NCBI GenBank assembly: GCA_963772225.1
Contig: CAVYWD010000002.1
Location: 930,001 to 994,000 of the forward strand
Direction: 5' to 3'
Length of the DNA stretch: 64,000 bases
Origin: CAVYWD01 sp963772225
GTDB taxonomy: Bacteria; Myxococcota; Myxococcia; Myxococcales; UBA5297
In this document: positions 8,817 to 17,278 of the stretch, piece after piece
Layout: each line of letters starts with the position of its first letter
Position numbering within the stretch: position 1 is the first letter of the stretch
Made by a program: the position numbers and the translations under genes
Notes under the pieces: model-generated
Database searches by the model: none
Seen by the model: only the letters and a program-made list of their open reading frames with translations
What the model was told of the DNA's origin: nothing

Positions 8817-9991
8817 CGTCTCTTTCCCTTCTTGCGCCGGCCCACGAGAAGGGCGCGCGCCGCCCGCGCCCAGGCGCCATTCAGCCGCGCCTCGGCCGCG
8901 AGCGCCTCCGCGCGGGACGGCCCGTCGCTCACCATCCGCTCGGCAAAGCCGAGCGCCCGCTTCTCCAGCGCCGAATCCTCGAAGAGCCTTTGCGCCTCCG
9001 CCTCGTCCAGGCCGCAGAGCGCCGCGAGCTCCCCGCGCTGCTCGGGCCCCGCGCCGTGAAGCGAGAGCCACTCGCGCTCCGAGGCCTCGACCTCGGCCTC
9101 GCTCGGGCGCAGGCCCTGCTCGCGCGCCCACGCGGCCAAGAGCGCGCGCGAGAGACCCCGCTCGGCCCACTCGGCCGCGCCCTCGCTCTGCTCCAGCGCC
9201 TCGAGGACTTGCGCGCCCCGGACAGCAGCCTCCCCGCTGCGCGCCTCGGCCTCGAGGAGCCGGCGCCGGCGCGCGAGCGAAGGTGTGGCAAAGGCGCTCG
9301 CGGCGGGCGGCGAAGGCGCCCCCGAGGCGACGAGCTGCGCCGCCGCCGCGAGACAGGCCCGCGCGTCCTTCGCCTTCAGGTCCTCCATGCCGCTCTTCTT
9401 GAAGGCCTCGAAGCGCTCGCGGGCGGCCCGGCTCAGGTCGCTCGAGGAGAGCAGCGCCGGCCACGTCCGGTCCTGGAAAAAGAGCGCCTCCGCCCGCGCC
9501 ACGAGCCGCTTCGCCTCGCGCGCGCTCAGGACGCCCTCGCGGCGCGCCTGCGCCGCGGCGCCGCGAACGTTCACCATCGGCACGGTGAGGGGCAGGTGCC
9601 CGAGCTCCGGCCCCGTGTGCAGGAGCGCCACCTCGGCGTCGTCGACGATGACCCCGTCGCGGTACCAGCCGAAGATGGTTCCCACGCCGATCATGCCCAG
9701 CGTCCAGAGCTCGCTCGCGCGCAGCGCGCCCATGCTCGAGGCGCCGAAGACCGCCACGCCCGCCTGCATCGCGGCGAGGATCTCCCGGTGCCAGACCGAC
9801 GGCACCTGGTGGAATACCCCGTCGACGAGGGCGATGGCCCGCGGCCGCAGGCTCAGCGACCGCCAGACGTCGCCTTGGCGCGCCGGAGGCAACACCCGGC
9901 ACGGGGCGATGGCAGCGGCCTCGCGCTCGCTGAGCGTCGGGCCGAGGAAGGCGACCAGGTCCTCGCGCCGCGCCGTGGCCTTTGCCCTCAT
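8813..9991 (-). CDS. TfuA-like protein (YcaO partner)
   Basis: 392 residues. The TfuA core is N-terminal: VAFLGPTLSEREA, VALVDGVF-type segment (AIALVDGVFHQVPSVWHREI), GVAVFGASSMGALRASEL, GMIGVGTIFGWYRDG, DDAEVALLH and PLTVPMVNVR. A long helical, alanine/arginine-rich C-terminal extension follows. TfuA proteins accompany a class of YcaO enzymes that install backbone thioamides, probably by supplying activated sulfur. The start overlaps the ycaO stop (ATGA) and its own stop overlaps the pseudouridine synthase start (ATGA), so all three are translated in tight coupling. No precursor peptide gene is visible next to the operon, which argues for modification of a cellular protein rather than a RiPP. 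Confidence 0.88.
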   Translation of the reverse strand: MRAKATARREDLVAFLGPTLSEREAAAIAPCRVLPPARQGDVWRSLSLRPRAIALVDGVFHQVPSVWHREILAAMQAGVAVFGASSMGALRASELWTLGMIGVGTIFGWYRDGVIVDDAEVALLHTGPELGHLPLTVPMVNVRGAAAQARREGVLSAREAKRLVARAEALFFQDRTWPALLSSSDLSRAARERFEAFKKSGMEDLKAKDARACLAAAAQLVASGAPSPPAASAFATPSLARRRRLLEAEARSGEAAVRGAQVLEALEQSEGAAEWAERGLSRALLAAWAREQGLRPSEAEVEASEREWLSLHGAGPEQRGELAALCGLDEAEAQRLFEDSALEKRALGFAERMVSDGPSRAEALAAEARLNGAWARAARALLVGRRKKGKRR

Positions 9992-11187
9992 AGCAGCGGG
10001 GAGACCTCCATCCCAGGCGCGACGACCTTGACGACGCACAGGGGAAGCTGGGGCGGGGCGAGGTCGAAGGCCGCCGCGCGCCGGTAGCCTGCAGCCCGCA
10101 GGCGGCCCAGGACCCGCTTCACCGACGTCGCGGCGCCGCCGGCTCCCGCGGCCAGGAGCTCGGGCATCGCCTGCGCGCTTCGCCGCGCCTTCACCCGCCG
10201 GCACGCGCCGATGAGCGCCTCGTCGGCCTTCGCGTCCGAGGCCTGGACGTCCTCGCGCGCGCCGTGGATGTCGGTGAGCCGCGACTGCGCCGCCTCGAGG
10301 AGCGCCGCGAGCAGCGCGCGGTCGCGCCCCAGGGCGCAGGCGTAGCCGGCGGTCAGGCCGACCGGCCCCCCGGCCCGCTCGACGAGCAGCGCCCCGGCCA
10401 CCGGGAGCCCCAAGGCCCCGGGCGCGCTCAGGTCGAACAAGAAGACGTCGAAGCCGCGCGCCTCCAGCGCCTGAACCCAGCGCGAGGTTCTCGGCGCCGC
10501 CCGGCGCACGCTCGAAGGCGACAGCATCGCCTGCTCGACCTGCTCCGGCGTGAAGCCCTCGGGCAGGGCGCGCGCGAGCTGGTCGCGCTCGGCCGCCTCG
10601 AGCAGCGCGTGGAGGAGCGCCGCCGAGCGCTCCGGGTAAGCGCCGGATCCGTTGGAGCTCCAAGTGACGACGGCCGGCCCGAGCGGCAGTGCGCCGGGCG
10701 GAGGGCAGTGCACCGCGCGGGCGGGAACGAGCACCGGGGAGCCGGTGAAGAGCTCGACGCCGCGCCGCCACGCACAGCGCAGGTGCGCCGATGGGAGCAA
10801 GCGGCGGGCGTGCGGCCCCGCCCCGCCGAGCTCCTCGGCGCCCCAGACCTGGCCGGGAAAGCCCGCGGCGACCTCTTCCTTCGACCCGAAGGCGAGCTGA
10901 GCGGAGTCGACCCGCTCGGCTCCCCAGAGCTCGGCCGCCTCGAGCAGCGCGCCCACGGCCGCCTGCTCGAACGTCTCCCCTTTCCCGTTGCATACCTGGA
11001 GCACGTGCCCGAGCGGCCGCACCGCGCAGGCCACCTCCACGCCGCTCCGGTCCAGCCCGGTCACCCGCGCGATGCGCGTCACGCCCAGCGCCCGGAGGAG
11101 CGCGCGGTCCTGCCACAGACCCGCGCCGGGCGGCCCGCGACGCGCACCCGTGAACCTGTGGATGGCCCCGTCGACGCTCCGTCGCAT
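9988..11187 (-). CDS. YcaO-domain enzyme, TfuA-associated (putative protein thioamidation)
   Basis: 399 residues. ATP-binding YcaO signatures: GKGETFEQAAVGALLEAAE, NGSGAYPERSAALLHAL with LLEAAERD, and LLEAAQSRLTDIHGARED, which supply the acidic residues for Mg-ATP. YcaO enzymes phosphorylate a backbone amide oxygen; together with TfuA the product is a thioamide, as in methyl-coenzyme M reductase and thioamide RiPPs. To my recollection a bacterial YcaO/TfuA pair has also been tied to ribosomal protein uL16. Here the pair is co-encoded with an rRNA pseudouridine synthase, which fits a ribosomal target. First gene of the operon; divergent from the methyltransferase at 11436 with 248 bp between. 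The C-terminus ends MEVSPLL, short of a proline-rich tail. Confidence 0.88.
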   Translation of the reverse strand: MRRSVDGAIHRFTGARRGPPGAGLWQDRALLRALGVTRIARVTGLDRSGVEVACAVRPLGHVLQVCNGKGETFEQAAVGALLEAAELWGAERVDSAQLAFGSKEEVAAGFPGQVWGAEELGGAGPHARRLLPSAHLRCAWRRGVELFTGSPVLVPARAVHCPPPGALPLGPAVVTWSSNGSGAYPERSAALLHALLEAAERDQLARALPEGFTPEQVEQAMLSPSSVRRAAPRTSRWVQALEARGFDVFLFDLSAPGALGLPVAGALLVERAGGPVGLTAGYACALGRDRALLAALLEAAQSRLTDIHGAREDVQASDAKADEALIGACRRVKARRSAQAMPELLAAGAGGAATSVKRVLGRLRAAGYRRAAAFDLAPPQLPLCVVKVVAPGMEVSPLL

Positions 11188-11435
11188 CCTCGAGGCCTCC
11201 CTCCGTCGCCTGCCCGCGCGCGGGGCAAGGGGCCCTTAAACCCGACGGCGCGCCCGCCGTCAACGCCGGACGCGGCGCCTCCTCCTGCTGACGAAGCCCT
11301 CGCGACGTGGTACCGGTTTGTTTCGAATGCACCTGACTCCGCCTTCTCCGCCGGTCCGCGGAACCTGGCCTCGCCCCTGGGCGCCGCCGCTCGGGCATTG
11401 CCTCGGCCCGCCCGACCCCACGAGGATCCCCGCAC

Positions 11436-12563
11436 ATGGCTGAGACCGACCTGGTGACCTGGCGTGAAGCGGGCGCCGCCCGCAGTGCCGTCTGGCGCTC
11501 CGAGAGCTCGCCCCGCCCGCCCGCGCGCGTGGAGCTGGCCGACGACCGCACCCGCGCCGACCACGCGTTTCAGCGGGCGTGCGAGGGGACCTCGCTGCTG
11601 TTTCGGGGCACCTGGGGCAACGTGCACCAGCTCTTGGCCGCGCTCACGAGGAGGGTCGACGCGCGAAAGCGCCCGCTCGCCCAGGACCTCGCCGAGGCCT
11701 TTCGGGCCCATCGCCGGCACCAGGCCTATTCCTATCAAATCCTCTCGAAGCTCCTGGTCGAGCTCGACCCGCAGTGCCAGGTGGCCCTCGCTCGCGGCCC
11801 GGACGTGCGGGAGGCCTGCCGCGAGGTCTGGGGCGAAAGCGAAAGGCCCACCCTCACCTCGCTGCGGCAGCTCTTGGGCATGATCGGCGCGCACGAATGG
11901 CGCAAGGCGGGAATCCGCTTGCCGGCCCTGGGCGACACTCCGCTGCGGCCGCACTACGGAGTCTTCGCGCCCGTTCGGAGCGAGTACGTCGACCTCGTCG
12001 CCGCGGCCCCGCTCGGCCCGGTCCGCACGGCCTTCGACCTGGGCACCGGCACCGGCGTCCTGGCCCTGATGCTCGCGCGGCGGGGCGTCCCCCGGGTGAT
12101 CGCGACCGAGCTCGACCCCCGCGCGCTGGAGTGCGCGCGGGAGAACGCCGCGGCCTTCGGCCTCGAGGGCCAGGTCGAGGTCGTCGAGAGCGACCTCTTC
12201 CCCGACGGGCGAGCCGACCTCGTGGTCTTCAACCCTCCCTGGATTCCCGAGAGGCCCCACTCGCGCATGGACCGAGCCCTGTACGACCCCGGCCACTCGC
12301 TGGTGCACCGGTTTCTGCGGGAGCTGCCCGACCACCTCACTCCGGGTGGACAGGGCTGGCTCATCTTGTCGGACCTGGGCGAGCGGTTGGGGCTGACGCC
12401 TCCGGGGCACTTGCGCGAGGCCGCCGCGGCCAACGGGCTCGCCGTGGTGGGAGAGGCGGACGCGAAGGCTCGCCACTCGCGCGCGCGCGACGAAGCCGAC
12501 CCGTTCTTCGCGGCCCGCTCGCAGGAGACGACGCACCTCTACCGACTCGCGCCCTCGCGCTGA
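11436..12563 (+). CDS. Class I SAM methyltransferase with NPPW motif (HemK/PrmB-like)
   Basis: 375 residues. The N-terminal ~160 residues are mainly helical (TWGNVHQLLAALTRRVD, QAYSYQILSKLL). The catalytic Rossmann fold follows: SAM motif AFDLGTGTGVLALML, acidic ATELDPRALE, ESDLF, and active site VVFNPPWIPERPH. NPPY/NPPW methyltransferases modify exocyclic or side-chain nitrogens: DNA and rRNA bases, or glutamine side chains of ribosomal protein uL3 (PrmB) and release factors (PrmC). The N-terminal extension is longer than in PrmB or PrmC, so the substrate is open. GAGGA lies about nine bases before the ATG. Divergent position next to the ycaO-tfuA-pseudouridine synthase operon is suggestive of a translation-apparatus target, but not proof. 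Confidence 0.8.
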   Translation: MAETDLVTWREAGAARSAVWRSESSPRPPARVELADDRTRADHAFQRACEGTSLLFRGTWGNVHQLLAALTRRVDARKRPLAQDLAEAFRAHRRHQAYSYQILSKLLVELDPQCQVALARGPDVREACREVWGESERPTLTSLRQLLGMIGAHEWRKAGIRLPALGDTPLRPHYGVFAPVRSEYVDLVAAAPLGPVRTAFDLGTGTGVLALMLARRGVPRVIATELDPRALECARENAAAFGLEGQVEVVESDLFPDGRADLVVFNPPWIPERPHSRMDRALYDPGHSLVHRFLRELPDHLTPGGQGWLILSDLGERLGLTPPGHLREAAAANGLAVVGEADAKARHSRARDEADPFFAARSQETTHLYRLAPSR

Positions 12564-13098
12564 GCGGCGCCGCCGAGCGACGCCGCGACGTCGGCAGCCC
12601 CTGTTTCCTGCTGCACCAGGACATGTCATGCGATGCGCTGTCCGAATCGAAGGGCGCGCTCCATGTCGTGTCGATGACGACCTCGATCGTGCCAATGGAT
12701 GCCCCTGGTGGCAGCGGCTGCGCACCGTCGCGCCGACCGCGTCGGGGCCCTGGACTCTGTCGCGGCCGCGGCACTGTTCGCGGCGTTGGCGGCGCGCATC
12801 GATTTTCGAGACGCGGTCGAGATTGCAGCATTTCTTTGGCGGCGGCGTGATCGAGATCCACTTGGCGGCGGTCTCGAGATCCGTTGCCGCGCGGCAACGC
12901 AATCCTCTGGCCCCCGGAAGTCCGCTTCAACTCACGTGAAAGCGCCCTCCCCTGGTCGTGCAGCCTTTCGCTGCGCCTCGGCCTTCGACTCAGGAGTGAG
13001 GTGGGCCGCCGCGAGGCACTGACCGGGAAAGCCCCGGGTGAGCCCAGGACCTATTCGCGCGGGCCGGCCGTGCCGATGGGTTCTGTGGGCCCAAGGCG
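12564..13098 (+). other. Intergenic stretch without a recognised gene
   Basis: 535 bp between the methyltransferase and the carbonic-anhydrase-like gene. Short open frames exist on both strands, but none has a convincing ribosome-binding site, codon pattern or recognisable domain. No strong hairpin, tRNA or repeat was seen. The promoter of the downstream gene should lie in its right part; AAGGCG before 13099 may serve as its ribosome-binding site. Confidence 0.5.
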
Positions 13099-14991
13099 AT
13101 GTCCAAGCACTTCCAGCTCCTCGCGGTGATCCAGACGGCCCTCGCCGTGGCCGTCGCCGCGTTCGCGGCGGCGCGCTTCGTCCGCGCGCCGCCCCCGCCC
13201 CCTTCCGCAACCGCGGAGGTCGAAACCGCGCCAGTCGAGCGAAAGCGCGCGGAGACGAAGCGACCCGATCCGTCGGACCAGGTCGCGGTCGCCCGCGAGC
13301 TCTTGCGCGGAGGCGACCGCTTCGCGGCGGGGCGCGGGCGCTATGCCGAGATACTGGAGCCACGCACCGAGGGCAAGGTCCCGCGCCCGCTCGCGGCCGT
13401 CCTCACCTGCGCCGAGCCCGAGGTCAACCCGGAGCTCTACCTCGACCGGCCCTTGGGCGACCTCTACGTCGTGCGCACCCCGGGGCTCACCCTGGACGCC
13501 GCCTCGCTGGGCGCGCTGGAGCACGCCGTGAGCGCGCTGGGCGTCGAGGTGTTGGTGGTGCTCGGGCACGAGCGCTGCGGGTTTCTGGCCGCGGCGGCCT
13601 CCGGTGAGAAGCCGCCGTCCCCCAACCTGAAGCTGCTCTTCGAGCAGCTCATGCCGTCCCTCAAGCCCGGGTTTGGCCGGCCGCTCGAGGACGTGGTGCA
13701 CCTGGGGATGGAGCGCCAGGTTGCCGCTGCGACCTCCGCCCTCTTGCAGAACAGCGGGCTCTTGCGCGCTCGAGCAGACGCCCAGCACCTCAAGATTCTC
13801 GGCGCCGTGGTCGACGCCGAGCACGGCGCCTTGCGGACCCTCGATGAGTCGGGAGCCTGGAAGGCGGCGGAGGACGACCGGGAAGGCGGATTGCCGCTGG
13901 CATCGCTCGCCGATGCAGACGGCGGGGCGCCGGAGTCCCCGCCGGAGGCCCGCGAGGGCGCTGCGGCGCCAAAGGAAGCGCACGAGCCCACGGCACTTGG
14001 GGCGGCGCCCGCCAATCTCGACGACGTTCGCGAACGCGAGCCGCGAGGGGCCGAGGAGCATACCCGGGCGGCCCAGCCCGAGGCCGAGCCCGCCAGGAGG
14101 GGGCCGCCGCTCGTGGCATCGCATGCGCCCGCGGCCGATCCAAGCAAGGGATCGGCCGAGGCCAAATCCGAGGCGACCAAATCCGAGGCGACCAAAACCG
14201 AGGCGACCAAAACCGAGGCGACCAAATCCGAGGCGACCAAATCCGAGACGGCCAAATCGGAGGCGACCAAAACCGAGACGGCCAAGTCCGAGGCGACCAA
14301 ATCCGAGGCGGCCAAATCGGAGGCGGCCAAATCGGAGGCGGCCAAATCGGAGGCGGCCAAATCGGAGGCGGCCAAATCGGAGGCGGCCAAATCGGAGGCG
14401 GCCAAATCGGAGGCGGCCACATCCGACGCAGCGAAGCTCCAACCTCCAACCCGTGACGCAGCCCGTTCGGAAGCTTCCAAATCCGAGGCCTCCAAGCCCG
14501 GCATCGGCAAGGCATCACCCCCTGTGACAAGCTCCGCCCTGCTCGAGCGCGTTGGACCGACAGCGCGCCCCGTGAGCGCTGGGCCCGCCGTCCCCAACCG
14601 CCGCGCGGCGGCGCCCCGGGAGCGCGCACGGCCAAAGCTCGCGGAAGCCAGCGAGCCGCCCGGGGTTGGAATGCGCGCCCCAGCGCTGCCTGAAGCGGAA
14701 AAGCCCGATGCCGAGTCCGTGGTGCGAGCGGCGCTTCGAGCGGCCATGCCGGCCGTGGAGGCGTGCTACGAGAGCGTGCTGCGGCGACACGAGCAGCTTC
14801 ATGGAAAGATCCTCGTGGCCGTGGCCGTTCGCAGCTCAGGGGAAGTGGCGAGCTCCCGCATCGTCGAGTCCTCGCTGCAAAATCCCGAAGTCCTCGACTG
14901 CATCACCGGCCGGCTCAAGCGACTGCACATTCCGCCGCCGGGCGAAGACGTCGAGATCACGCTGCCGCTGACTCTGGTGCCGCGAGATTGA
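13099..14991 (+). CDS. Membrane-anchored carbonic-anhydrase-like / KSEA-repeat / AgmX-PglI C-terminal fusion protein
   Basis: 630 residues. (1) N-terminal TM anchor, residues ~6-29. (2) Beta-carbonic-anhydrase-like domain, ~75-260: LLRGGDRF, VLTCAEPEVNPE, LGDLYVVRTPG, LGALEHAVSALG, VLGHERCG. The zinc ligands Cys, His and Cys are retained, but the Asp-Arg dyad of the CxDxR motif is replaced (CAEPE), so normal catalysis is doubtful. (3) Low-complexity acidic/Ala stretch, then ~18 copies of a five-residue KSEA(T/A) repeat (~355-444). (4) C-terminal AgmX/PglI (TonB-like) domain, ~535-630: MPAVEACYESVLRRH, GKILVAVAV, SGEVASSRIV. The order anchor, globular domain, rigid linker, TonB-like end resembles envelope-spanning proteins. 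The combination is unusual. It may sense bicarbonate or a metal, but no role is shown. Confidence 0.75.
   Translation: MSKHFQLLAVIQTALAVAVAAFAAARFVRAPPPPPSATAEVETAPVERKRAETKRPDPSDQVAVARELLRGGDRFAAGRGRYAEILEPRTEGKVPRPLAAVLTCAEPEVNPELYLDRPLGDLYVVRTPGLTLDAASLGALEHAVSALGVEVLVVLGHERCGFLAAAASGEKPPSPNLKLLFEQLMPSLKPGFGRPLEDVVHLGMERQVAAATSALLQNSGLLRARADAQHLKILGAVVDAEHGALRTLDESGAWKAAEDDREGGLPLASLADADGGAPESPPEAREGAAAPKEAHEPTALGAAPANLDDVREREPRGAEEHTRAAQPEAEPARRGPPLVASHAPAADPSKGSAEAKSEATKSEATKTEATKTEATKSEATKSETAKSEATKTETAKSEATKSEAAKSEAAKSEAAKSEAAKSEAAKSEAAKSEAAKSEAATSDAAKLQPPTRDAARSEASKSEASKPGIGKASPPVTSSALLERVGPTARPVSAGPAVPNRRAAAPRERARPKLAEASEPPGVGMRAPALPEAEKPDAESVVRAALRAAMPAVEACYESVLRRHEQLHGKILVAVAVRSSGEVASSRIVESSLQNPEVLDCITGRLKRLHIPPPGEDVEITLPLTLVPRD
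14161..14430 (+). repeat. 15-bp tandem repeat encoding (A/T)KSEA
   Basis: Eighteen consecutive 15-base units, consensus GCCAAATCGGAGGCG. Seven units from 14311 to 14415 are identical; the upstream units vary (ACCAAATCCGAGGCG, ACCAAAACCGAGGCG), and the last (14416-14430) is degenerate. It lies in frame in the fusion protein and encodes a charged helix-forming linker. The identical block suggests recent expansion, and copy number is probably variable between strains. Confidence 0.95.
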
Positions 14992-15336
14992 GCAGCTCGA
15001 GCGAGCGAAGTACCAACGCGTCGCCAGCGCTCTGCTCGCCCGCGCCGCGCCGCCGCGCGCCGGCCTTCCCATGGCCTGCCCCGGCGCTTGGCGCTGCGAC
15101 CGACTGGACCCGCGCCGGAGCGAATGTCCGGGCGCCCCTGCCGACGCCCAGCCGGCGAGGTGGCGAGGAGGTGAAACTTGGCCTGACGCTGGCTGACCTG
15201 ACGCTCGTCAAGCGGCCGATCGAGCGGCATGGCGGAAGTGTCGAGGCCGCGAGCGACGGCCTCGGCCGAGGCTCGCGGAGAGCTCGCGCGCCGCGCTTTT
15301 CGCCCCGGTCCTCGCCATGCGAAGTAAGCTTCTCCC
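14992..15336 (+). other. Intergenic stretch without a recognised gene
   Basis: 345 bp between the fusion protein and the phosphatase gene. No open frame with a ribosome-binding site and no recognisable RNA were found. The right end must hold the promoter of the phosphatase gene; no clear -35/-10 pair could be picked out. Confidence 0.45.
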
Positions 15337-16128
15337 ATGCTCGATCTCGACCTCGAAAAGGCCATGAACGTCGCCCGCCGCGCCGCCGAAGCTGCCTCGG
15401 CGGCCAGCCTCGCCCACTTCCGGCGGGGAGTCCGTGTCGACCGGAAGCCCGACCGATCGCCGGTCACCCAGGCGGACCGAGACTCGGAGTCGGCCATCCT
15501 CGCCGTCGTGCGCGAGGCTTTCCCCGAGCACGGGTTTCTGGGCGAGGAGACGGGCGAGCGCGGGGGCGGCGGCGAGACCCGCTGGATCGTGGACCCGCTC
15601 GACGGGACCAAGGGCTTCACGCGCGGCGGCACCTTCTGGGGGGCGCTCGTGGCGCTGGAGCACCGCGGGGAGATCGCCGCCGGCGCCATGGCGCTCCCGG
15701 CGCTGGGCGAGACCTATTGGGCCGCCCGCGGCCTCGGGGCCTGGATGCGAGCCGGCGACGGCAACCCCGCGCGGCTCCAGGTGTCGCGCGTAGGCGACTG
15801 GGGCGACGCCACGCTGTCTTTCGGCGAGCCGCAGGTGCTGCTTCGCCCGCCCCTTCTGGAGCGGCTGGGCGCGCTCTCCGTCTCGGCGCAGTCCGCCCGC
15901 TGCTACGGAGACCTGGCCGGCTGCGCCATGGTGATCCAGGGGCGCGCCGACGCCTGGGTCGAAGCCGGGGTGCAGATCTGGGACATCGCCGCGCTCAAGA
16001 TCCTCGTCGAAGAGGCGGGAGGCCGATTCACCGACCTGGAGGGCCGCGCGACGCACGCCTCGGGCAACTGCGTCGCCTCCAACAGGCTGGTCCACGAGCA
16101 TGTGCTGAAGGCGCTCGCGGGGCGCTGA
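15337..16128 (+). CDS. Inositol-monophosphatase-family phosphatase (HisN/SuhB/CysQ type)
   Basis: 263 residues, the normal length for the family. Metal-binding signatures: FLGEETGER (Glu), RWIVDPLDGTKGFTRG (the Asp-Pro-Leu-Asp-Gly core) and IWDIAALKILVEEAGG. Members hydrolyse small phosphate monoesters with Mg2+: inositol-1-phosphate, histidinol phosphate or 3'-phosphoadenosine nucleotides. The TKGFTRG and FWGALVAL pattern fits the histidinol-phosphatase (HisN) and CysQ side of the family rather than classical SuhB, but the sequence does not settle the substrate. Convergent with rlmN, stops 46 bp apart. Confidence 0.85.
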   Translation: MLDLDLEKAMNVARRAAEAASAASLAHFRRGVRVDRKPDRSPVTQADRDSESAILAVVREAFPEHGFLGEETGERGGGGETRWIVDPLDGTKGFTRGGTFWGALVALEHRGEIAAGAMALPALGETYWAARGLGAWMRAGDGNPARLQVSRVGDWGDATLSFGEPQVLLRPPLLERLGALSVSAQSARCYGDLAGCAMVIQGRADAWVEAGVQIWDIAALKILVEEAGGRFTDLEGRATHASGNCVASNRLVHEHVLKALAGR

Positions 16129-16174
16129 GCCCATCGCCCTCTCTCGCGCACTCGGCCCCGGCCACGGGCCGACG

Positions 16175-17278
16175 TCACCCGCGCTTGGGCGGCTCCGGAG
16201 CGGCGAGCTGGCCGCACGCTGCCGCGATGTCCCGGCCGCGGTTCTTGCGCGTAATGACCGCGATGTGCCGGGCGACGAGCGCGGCGTGGAAGGCCGCGAC
16301 CTGCTCCGCGGCAACGGCTTCGAACGGCAGACCGGGGTTCTCGTTGTAGGGGATGAGGTTTACCTTCACTTCCATCCCCGCGAGCAGCCGAGCGAGCCGC
16401 AGAGCATCCTCGAGCGAGTCGTTGACGCCCTTGAGCAAGACGTACTCGAAGGTCACCCGCCGGCCCTGGCGGGTCGGGAACCGCCGGCACGCGTCGAGGA
16501 GCGACTCGAGCGGGTACTTGCGGTTGACCGGCATGAGCCGGTCGCGGACGGCGTCGGTCGTGGCGTTGAGAGAGACCGCCAGCTTGACCTCGGTCTCCTG
16601 GCCTAGCCGCTCCATCGCCGGGACGAGCCCCGAGGTCGAGACGGTCAGGTGGCGATGCGAGAAGTTCGGCCCGTCCTCGTCCTGCAACAGGTCGAGGGCG
16701 CGCTTGAGGTTGTCGTAGTTGTGGAGCGGCTCGCCCATGCCCATGAACACCAGGTTCGTCAGGGGCCGCGGTCCCGGAGCTCCCTCGGCCGAAAGGGCCG
16801 CATTCACCCGGTGCACCTGGTCGACGATCTCCCCGGCAGTCAGGTGGCGCGAGAGCCCCATCGTCGCCGTCCGGCAAAAGGCGCAGCCCATGGCGCAGCC
16901 CACCTGCGTGGAGACGCAGAGCGTGCGCCGGCTCTCCTCGGGCATGAACACCGATTCAACGAACCGGCCGTCCGCGGTCTTGAGCCGATACTTGACAGTG
17001 CCGTCGGCCGAGCGCTGGACCCGGTCCATTTCCAGCGGCGAGAGCGAGAGCTCGGCGCCGAGCCGCTCCCGAAGGGACTTGGGTACGTCGGTCATGGCGT
17101 CGAAGGACGCGGCCCACCGCTGGTGGATCCACCGGAAGATCTGCCGGCCCCGGAAGCTGCGCTCGCCGAGCGACGCCGCCAGCGCCGTGAGCTCGTCTCG
17201 AGAGAGCGAGCGCGCGTCCTTGCGCCCCGCGCCCGGAGCCGCGGCCGCCTGCGGGCTCGGCTGAGGCGTTGGGCTCAT
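16175..17278 (-). CDS. rlmN: 23S rRNA (adenine2503-C2)-methyltransferase RlmN
   Basis: 367 residues. Radical SAM enzyme that methylates C2 of A2503 in 23S rRNA and A37 in some tRNAs. Seen: N-terminal helical domain (RSFRGRQIFRWIHQRW), FVESVFMPEESRRTLCVSTQVGC, cluster motif CAMGCAFC, TNLVFMGMGEPLHNYDN, HLTVSTSGLVP, KLAVSLNAT, and the C-terminal catalytic cysteine in DIAAACGQL. Both cysteines of the ping-pong mechanism appear present. The alanine/proline-rich N-terminus before ~residue 22 looks like an extension. Start overlaps the stop of the CBS/CorC gene by four bases (ATGA), so the two are co-translated. Confidence 0.96.
   Translation of the reverse strand: MSPTPQPSPQAAAAPGAGRKDARSLSRDELTALAASLGERSFRGRQIFRWIHQRWAASFDAMTDVPKSLRERLGAELSLSPLEMDRVQRSADGTVKYRLKTADGRFVESVFMPEESRRTLCVSTQVGCAMGCAFCRTATMGLSRHLTAGEIVDQVHRVNAALSAEGAPGPRPLTNLVFMGMGEPLHNYDNLKRALDLLQDEDGPNFSHRHLTVSTSGLVPAMERLGQETEVKLAVSLNATTDAVRDRLMPVNRKYPLESLLDACRRFPTRQGRRVTFEYVLLKGVNDSLEDALRLARLLAGMEVKVNLIPYNENPGLPFEAVAAEQVAAFHAALVARHIAVITRKNRGRDIAAACGQLAAPEPPKRG

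Noticed and set aside
11188..11435. RiPP precursor peptide gene for the YcaO/TfuA pair
   Set aside because: No short frame with a ribosome-binding site and a plausible leader/core was found in the gap on either strand.
12628..12939. Small coding region between the methyltransferase and the fusion protein
   Set aside because: No ribosome-binding site, arginine/proline-rich composition typical of a shadow frame, and no recognisable domain.
14161..14430. Regular short repeats that might be read as a CRISPR array
   Set aside because: Units are 15 bp without spacers and are in frame inside a coding sequence; no cas genes are present.
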